Shown here: piece after piece, positions 13,322 through 15,225 of the stretch | Position numbering within the stretch: position 1 is the first letter of the stretch | How the letters are laid out: each line of letters opens with the position of its first letter | Assembly (NCBI GenBank): GCA_001786225.1 | Contig: MFVV01000038.1 | Span: 400-15,624 of the forward strand | From: Candidatus Nomurabacteria bacterium RIFCSPLOWO2_12_FULL_46_14 | GTDB taxonomy: Bacteria > Patescibacteriota > Minisyncoccia > Phycocordibacterales > UBA9973 | DNA: 15,225 nt | Direction of reading: 5' to 3' | Notes under the pieces: model-generated | What the model was told of the DNA's origin: nothing | What the model saw: only the letters and a program-made list of their open reading frames with translations | The model's database searches: none | Program-made: the position numbers and the translations under genes

Positions 13322-14077
13322 ATGGATAAAAAAGTAAATAAAGTAAAAAAAGAGGAAGGAAGTACGACAAAGCGAACCCGTTCAGGTGGTTTCCCAACTG
13401 TTAGTCTACAGGAAGCCATTAATATAATCAAAAAAGGTTCTGATGCTGGATGGGATATGAGTAAGGATACTTTTGCTAGGGCAATCGGTGGCAGTACCGC
13501 GAAAAGTGGTGCTTTCTTGGTTAAATTGGGGTCGCTACGAGATTTTGGATTAATTGAAAGAGGGGGAAATATTCAGTACACACAATTAGCTCGTGAAATT
13601 GTTGCTCCGAAAACAGACAGCACTATTGAATTACAAGATAAAATTAAAGAAGTATTTTTTAAATCTGATGTGTTTAAAATGTTATATGAGAAGATTAAAG
13701 ACGGTCCCGGCGAATCTTCTATTGCCACAATAGCAAATCTTGGAGTGCATGATTTTCGTATTTCCGTTTTGAAGAAAGATATTTTTGCACAAAACTTTGT
13801 GTTATCAGCGAAATATGCGAATTTGCTCGAAGATTCCTCTGACGGAAAAGTAAAGATTGTAAAAGAAAATCACCAAAACGAGCAAGAAGAAAACGATCCT
13901 TTCTCGGGTTTTTCCATTCCTTCTCGAATAAAAACAACAGAAGGGTCTGAAAATTATATTTTCAGTGATTCCGGTAGTGGTTGGGTATTAAATATAAAAA
14001 CTTCTAAACCCCGTACTTCTGAAATTCGAAATAAATTAGCAGAGCTCTCTGAATTATTAGAAAAGAATAATAAATAA
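13322..14077 (+). CDS. Winged-helix-like DNA-binding protein, possible regulator or antitoxin
   Basis: 251 aa from the ATG at 13322; a TTG at 13304 would add six residues and has less support. A basic, Lys-rich N-terminus (1-22) precedes a predicted winged-helix domain (about 25-98): LQEAINIIKKG, TFARAIGGSTAKSGAFLVKLGSLRDFGLIER and the wing-like NIQYTQLAREI. A helical second domain follows (about 102-170), then an acidic linker and a C-terminal strand/helix with leucine heptads (RNKLAELSELLEKN). The layout resembles a common but poorly named family of predicted HTH proteins (from memory). The next gene starts 3 nt after its stop, so the two form an operon. Its first place in the pair and the repeats in its promoter suggest autoregulation (inference). 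Confidence 0.7.
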   Translation: MDKKVNKVKKEEGSTTKRTRSGGFPTVSLQEAINIIKKGSDAGWDMSKDTFARAIGGSTAKSGAFLVKLGSLRDFGLIERGGNIQYTQLAREIVAPKTDSTIELQDKIKEVFFKSDVFKMLYEKIKDGPGESSIATIANLGVHDFRISVLKKDIFAQNFVLSAKYANLLEDSSDGKVKIVKENHQNEQEENDPFSGFSIPSRIKTTEGSENYIFSDSGSGWVLNIKTSKPRTSEIRNKLAELSELLEKNNK

Positions 14078-14080
14078 TTT

Positions 14081-14557
14081 ATGCTTCAACTTACCGACGA
14101 ACAATTCGATAAACTTAAATCAAACAGCGAAGAATTATACAAGTCGATTGGTGAGATTTATTGTCCGTATTTTAAAGAAAAAATAGTTTTCAACGCTAAA
14201 GGACTCGAACATTTAAAATTTAAAAGCAAAAATCACGCTCGTTCGCGAGACGACCAATATATACGATTAAAATTGTTGCATCTTGCGCCAAAGATATTAG
14301 AATTATCAAAGACAATACAGGGGTTTTCAGAGAGAAAGATTTTTGAATTAAATAGAAGTAACCATCGAAATGAAAAAATATTAGTTGATGTAAATTATTA
14401 TGAATTTGTTGCAGTGCTGGAAGAAGTCAGAGTGCGAATAATTATAAAAAAAGTTGGCACAGCACCTAAATATTTTTGGAGTATTATTCCACATTGGAAG
14501 GTTGATAAAATAACAGGGAAAAGAAAAATGAACTATGGTAATCCCGAAGATGACTAG
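14081..14557 (+). CDS. Small protein resembling barnase/EndoU/RelE-type (PBECR-like) nucleases
   Basis: 158 aa. Visible elements: KIVFNAKGLEHL (34-45), a basic stretch with HARSRDDQYIRLKLLHLAP (52-70), a central helix, then a strand-rich end VRIIIKKVGTAPKYFWSIIPHWK (118-140). The order of a strand with G..H, the RLKLL helix and a final K..FWS.IP strand matches my memory of the phage-associated barnase-EndoU-colicin-RelE (BECR) fold nuclease families. Candidate active residues are His44, Arg/Lys in 54-64, Lys130 and Ser134. It starts 3 nt after the winged-helix-like gene. A toxin with its regulator or antitoxin is the simplest reading, but neither RNase activity nor toxicity is shown. No cysteine zinc site, TM or signal peptide is present. 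Confidence 0.6.
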   Translation: MLQLTDEQFDKLKSNSEELYKSIGEIYCPYFKEKIVFNAKGLEHLKFKSKNHARSRDDQYIRLKLLHLAPKILELSKTIQGFSERKIFELNRSNHRNEKILVDVNYYEFVAVLEEVRVRIIIKKVGTAPKYFWSIIPHWKVDKITGKRKMNYGNPEDD

Positions 14558-14562
14558 AAACT

Positions 14563-14590
14563 AAAAAATCCACCTCGCGGTAGATTCTTT
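14563..14590 (+). terminator. Probable terminator after the nuclease-like gene
   Basis: aatccacc (14567-14574) pairs with ggtagatt (14579-14586) with one C-A mismatch, around the tetraloop tcgc. A-rich sequence precedes the stem and ttcttt follows it. The stem starts about 10 nt after the stop codon. It would also work on the other strand, where it is followed by six T. Confidence 0.55.
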
Positions 14591-14591
14591 A

Positions 14592-14655
14592 GTGGCACTT
14601 GGCTACGGTTTGGATAAACATTGACCGTGAGAGGGCAAGCCCATCCAAGTGCTAC
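14592..14655. ncRNA. 64-nt foldable intergenic element (three-way junction candidate)
   Basis: An outer 11-bp stem closes the element: gtggcacttgg (14592-14602) with ccaagtgctac (14645-14655, one G-U pair). Inside are two smaller hairpins, acggt/accgt (14605-14609 with 14624-14628) and ggg-caag-ccc (14633-14642). No known riboswitch or ribozyme core was recognised. It could be a leader structure for the 98-aa gene, a second terminator or a small structured RNA. Confidence 0.4.
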
Positions 14656-14715
14656 AGACAGTATATCATACGAACGAACACAAAGTCAAAGTTATCCACA
14701 TAGAGTAAAAAAGCT

Positions 14716-15012
14716 ATGGAAATCAAAACAAAACAACAAATTCTTAAAAGGCGAAAAGAAATCGAGCAAGAGCTCGTGGATATGCTTAAGGAAACAAAAA
14801 ATCCTTTTTCCTTAGAACACATTAAAGATATTATTTTTCACGAGGAGGACAACGATGATATGCAAAAAGTTATTGCAATATTTGATCGTGGTGGAGATAT
14901 TTCAGAATTAAGTAATGTTCTAGAATTGGTAAGTGATGCTTGGAATTATTTTCCGCATAAAATTATAGGTAGCTTATCGCCAGCAGAGAAATTATTAGAG
15001 TACCATTTTTAG
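14716..15012 (+). CDS. Hypothetical 98-aa protein
   Basis: Not a family I can name. The N-terminal half is charged and helical (KTKQQILKRRKEIEQELVDMLKE). The middle is acidic (HEEDNDDMQKV), and the C-terminus carries the distinctive LVSDAWNYFPHKIIGSLSPAEKLLEYHF. I have an impression that WNYFPHK..G.LSPAE recurs at the C-terminus of small proteins in accessory regions, but cannot tie it to a function. The ATG has no ribosome binding site; a perfect DnaA-box sequence (14692-14700) and a foldable element lie directly upstream. Composition is AT-rich like the rest of the right-hand island. Confidence 0.6.
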   Translation: MEIKTKQQILKRRKEIEQELVDMLKETKNPFSLEHIKDIIFHEEDNDDMQKVIAIFDRGGDISELSNVLELVSDAWNYFPHKIIGSLSPAEKLLEYHF

Positions 15013-15097
15013 AATTCTTCGTTTGGATTTTCGGCGAAAAAAGTTCGGATTTCGTTCAGGGTGTGGAGCCAAATTGAATTATATAAAACTCTTAGTT

Positions 15098-15225
15098 CTA
15101 CTTTACCTTAATGACTTTTTGGGATTCGCTATAATTGTTTGCTCTATCAAAAACTTGAACAGTAATTTTCTGCTCTCCTTTTTCAGGAAAAGCGATGAAA
15201 AGTTGCGGACCTGTCGGAAAAAAGA
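15098..15225 (-). CDS. 3' end of a gene for an extracellular Ig-like-domain protein (5' part outside)
   Basis: An open frame runs on the minus strand from the window edge to a TAG at 15098-15100 and encodes 41 residues, ending EQKITVQVFDRANNYSES and then QKVIKVK. The alternating strand pattern with V(F/Y)D.A.NYSE is typical of the last strands of Ig-like or fibronectin-like repeats in secreted bacterial proteins. The protein would thus end with a surface domain and no anchor. It converges on the 98-aa gene with an 85-nt gap in which no clear terminator is seen. Only the C-terminus is visible, so the call is tentative. Confidence 0.55.
   Translation of the reverse strand, partial: FFPTGPQLFIAFPEKGEQKITVQVFDRANNYSESQKVIKVK

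Noticed and set aside
14592..14655. Integron attC site
   Set aside because: It is an imperfect palindrome of suitable size, but it has no RYYYAAC/GTTRRRY ends and no integron integrase or cassette array is seen.

Overview
The window looks like a piece of a Candidate Phyla Radiation (Patescibacteria, probably Parcubacteria-type) chromosome. This is inferred from very compact gene packing, weak or absent Shine-Dalgarno sequences, a short methionyl-tRNA formyltransferase, a GroEL without the glycine/methionine tail, and a small LPxTG-type wall protein built from Cys-containing repeats next to its own sortase. TGA is used as an ordinary stop (end of def), which argues against the CPR lineages that recode UGA.

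Layout. Positions 1-3171 (+ strand) carry a translation and protein-maturation cluster: signal peptidase I (5' end outside the window), hisS, def and fmt. From 12410 down to 3185 almost everything is on the minus strand. In transcription order these are: a two-TM membrane protein; an LPITG-anchored repeat protein and its sortase; groES-groEL; a DedA-family protein; a small membrane protein; a tightly packed sugar operon (HxGH nucleotidyltransferase, type II phosphomannose isomerase-like cupin, single GH130 protein, tandem-GH130 protein); and the ribosome hibernation factor. Around 12617-12898 lie tRNA-Asn(GTT), tRNA-Ala(TGC) and a degenerate tRNA-like element, all on the minus strand. From about 12900 to the right end the DNA is visibly more AT-rich and gene-poor. 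It carries a plus-strand winged-helix-like gene followed 3 nt later by a small protein resembling the barnase/EndoU/RelE-type nucleases of phage and toxin systems. A 64-nt foldable intergenic element, a 98-aa hypothetical gene and the 3' end of an extracellular-domain gene (minus strand) follow.

How the genes fit together. def and fmt overlap and act on the same N-terminal formyl group. The LPITG protein and sortase form a substrate-enzyme pair behind a textbook TTGACA-N17-TATAAT promoter. The nucleotidyltransferase/cupin/GH130 genes are spaced by -17 to +6 nt and probably form one mannoside or activated-sugar pathway.

The least explained signals are three. First, short palindromic elements with ccgac/gtcgg-like arms lie in frame inside def and the N-terminal extension of groES, and similar palindromes lie in an intergenic region and in the anticodon position of the tRNA-like element. 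Second, both intact tRNAs have acceptor stems extended far into their flanks. Third, there is the regulator-plus-nuclease pair in the AT-rich island beside the tRNA cluster. No homology search or folding program was available; all family names come from motif recognition.
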